Under the pieces are notes generated by a model, which saw nothing but the letters and a program-made list of their open reading frames with translations, searched no databases and was not told the origin of the DNA. Below are positions 34,236 to 35,385 of a DNA stretch of 35,385 nt, piece after piece. The first letter of the stretch is position 1; every line of letters begins with the position of its first letter. This DNA is from Polyangiaceae bacterium (GTDB lineage: Bacteria; Myxococcota_A; Polyangia; Polyangiales; Polyangiaceae). The DNA is taken from positions 1-35,385 of the forward strand of contig JAICQO010000071.1 of NCBI GenBank assembly GCA_025937835.1, given 5' to 3'. Made by a program: the position numbers and the translations under genes.

Positions 34236-35318
34236 TCACTTCGCGGCCGGCGTCGGCGCGGCGCTCGCTGACGGCGCAGGCTTCGCGCCCTCAGGCTCGT
34301 CGCTCGAGAAGATCTCTTTGGAGCTCACCACGAAGATCAGCGCGAGCAGCATCAAGAGGCCGACGGCGTGCACCTGCGCTTCGACCCGCGCGTTGGGCTT
34401 GCGCCGCGTGACCGCCTCGTAGGCGAGGAACGCCAGGCGCCCGCCGTCGAGCGCGGGGAACGGCAGCAGATTGAAGCCGCCGAGGTACGCGCTCAGGATC
34501 GCGAGCAGCGTGAAGTACTCGGTGAAGCTGCGCTCGGCGGCGCGCTTGGCCTCGCGCACGATGCCGACCGGCCCCGTGAGCTGCGGCTTCTCGCGGCCGA
34601 CGATCATGCGCCCGAGGCTCTCGACCAGCGTCTTCACCACGATCGCGGGCCGTTCGATCGAGCGCACCACGGAGTCCCGGAAGCCGACCGCGACCTGCTT
34701 GTACACGGGGGCGATGCCGATCACCGCGCGGCCGTCCCGGATCGCCGGCGTGACGCGGATCGTCGTCTTCTCTTTGTCGCGCATCACGTCGATGGCGAGC
34801 TCCTTGCCGGGGCTCGCCAGGATCTTGCTGCGCAGCTCTTCCCACTCGGTCACGGGCTTGCCGTCGATGGCCAGGATGCTGTCGCCGTTCTTCATCTGCG
34901 CGGACTTGGCCGGGCCGTCGAGCACCTCGACCGTGGTCGTCACCACCTGCTCGCCGCCCACGAAAAGGGCCACGAAGAACAGCACCGAAGCGAACAGATA
35001 GTTCGCGAGCGGGCCCGCGAAAATTGCGGTGATGCGGCCGACGAGCGAGGCGTTCGCGTAGCTGCCCTTGTCGTCGGGGTCCGTCTCCTCGAACGGATTC
35101 ATGCCCGCGATCTGCACGTAGGCGAGGAACGGGATCAGCGCGAGCTGGTAGACGGTCTCGCCGTCTTTCGATTGGTGGCGCCAGATCGCAGGGCCGAAGC
35201 CGATGCTGAAGCGCAGGACGCGCATCCCGAACGCCCGCGCCGCAAGCAGATGGCCGAGCTCGTGAACGACCATGAGCAGGGCGAGCCCGAGAATGCCAAC
35301 GAGATAGAAACCAAGCAC
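34236..35318 (-). CDS. rseP: Site-2 protease, RseP/RasP-type
   Basis: 360 aa from GTG 35318, placed so that the first helix opens the protein; TTG 35369 is in frame and adds 17 residues. Helix 1 carries the zinc motif HELGH (19-23). The second motif LPFPALDGGR (about 285-294) supplies the Asp ligand. One PDZ domain lies between (about 145-230: SAQMKNGDSILAIDGKPVTEWEEL), against two in E. coli RseP; one is usual in shorter members. It ends in an Ala/Pro-rich tail. The enzyme cuts membrane-spanning regulators such as anti-sigma factors in the inner membrane. In many genomes dxr and cdsA lie next to it, and these may follow beyond the right edge. Confidence 0.93.
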   Translation of the reverse strand: MLGFYLVGILGLALLMVVHELGHLLAARAFGMRVLRFSIGFGPAIWRHQSKDGETVYQLALIPFLAYVQIAGMNPFEETDPDDKGSYANASLVGRITAIFAGPLANYLFASVLFFVALFVGGEQVVTTTVEVLDGPAKSAQMKNGDSILAIDGKPVTEWEELRSKILASPGKELAIDVMRDKEKTTIRVTPAIRDGRAVIGIAPVYKQVAVGFRDSVVRSIERPAIVVKTLVESLGRMIVGREKPQLTGPVGIVREAKRAAERSFTEYFTLLAILSAYLGGFNLLPFPALDGGRLAFLAYEAVTRRKPNARVEAQVHAVGLLMLLALIFVVSSKEIFSSDEPEGAKPAPSASAAPTPAAK

Positions 35319-35385
35319 GGCTGAAGGATTCGTTATAGCCTCTGGCGGGATGCGTCGCCACGAGCCCAACTCGAGAGGGGATTTC

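Overview
The window reads as GC-rich chromosomal DNA of a myxobacterium, most likely in the Polyangia/Sorangium direction. The grounds are the strong G/C third-position bias, the many secreted lipoproteins and small outer-membrane barrels, the Pro/Ala-rich linkers, a MYXO-CTERM-like tail, FHA and FtsK proteins of the expected shape, and a RecA with an Ala/Lys-rich tail. No tRNA, rRNA, CRISPR array or transposase was seen. All gene calls come from reading frames and motifs; no database search was possible.

Left end (1-6208, minus strand): one open frame of at least 2069 codons that runs off the window. It encodes a giant exported protein with a SpvB/TcdB core (SpvB start, seven FG-GAP/VCBS-like Asp repeats, TcdB-middle-like segment, YD/RHS repeats). 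In front of the core lies an unusual 800-residue extension: signal peptide or lipobox, jelly-roll-like region, Gly-rich linker, beta-rich region and Cys-rich repeats. It is followed by a 582-bp gap.

Cell-envelope block (6791-16916): a tightly overlapping plus-strand cluster of a LysM protein, a DUF58 protein, a BatA-like VWA membrane protein and a small lipoprotein. Its last stop codon directly abuts the stop of a convergent Pro/Ala-rich barrel protein. Next come a SurA/PpiC-type chaperone, a membrane-anchored double DsbA-like protein, and a translationally coupled pair: a MYXO-CTERM-like anchored protein and an outer-membrane barrel.

Central minus-strand block (16964-22199): a SprT-like zinc protease, recA, a CNNM/CorC-type CBS protein and a TPR protein. 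recA has a clear sigma70-type promoter (TTGACA, 17 bp, TATAAG) with GAACAG repeats in the spacer that resemble an SOS operator. Directly upstream lies a pair of CTGTCCGA repeats. A hairpin with a short U-tract follows the gene.

22394-30368: a small barrel protein, then a long imperfect inverted repeat (arms about 50 nt) that separates it from a convergent RHH-FHA fusion gene and its HEAT-repeat lipoprotein partner. Divergent from these is ftsK, followed by a strong hairpin and a large protein with two cNMP-binding-like folds behind a long disordered linker.

Right end (30387-35385): a small lipoprotein, a polar amino-acid ABC transporter made as a substrate-binding/permease fusion plus its ATPase (GTGA overlap), an unrecognised secreted- or effector-like protein, a 43-codon orphan reading frame, and an RseP/site-2 protease gene. 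The most notable novelty candidates are the surface TcdB-like giant, the long inverted repeat beside the RHH-FHA gene, the recA control region, and the orphan pair at 33367-34207.
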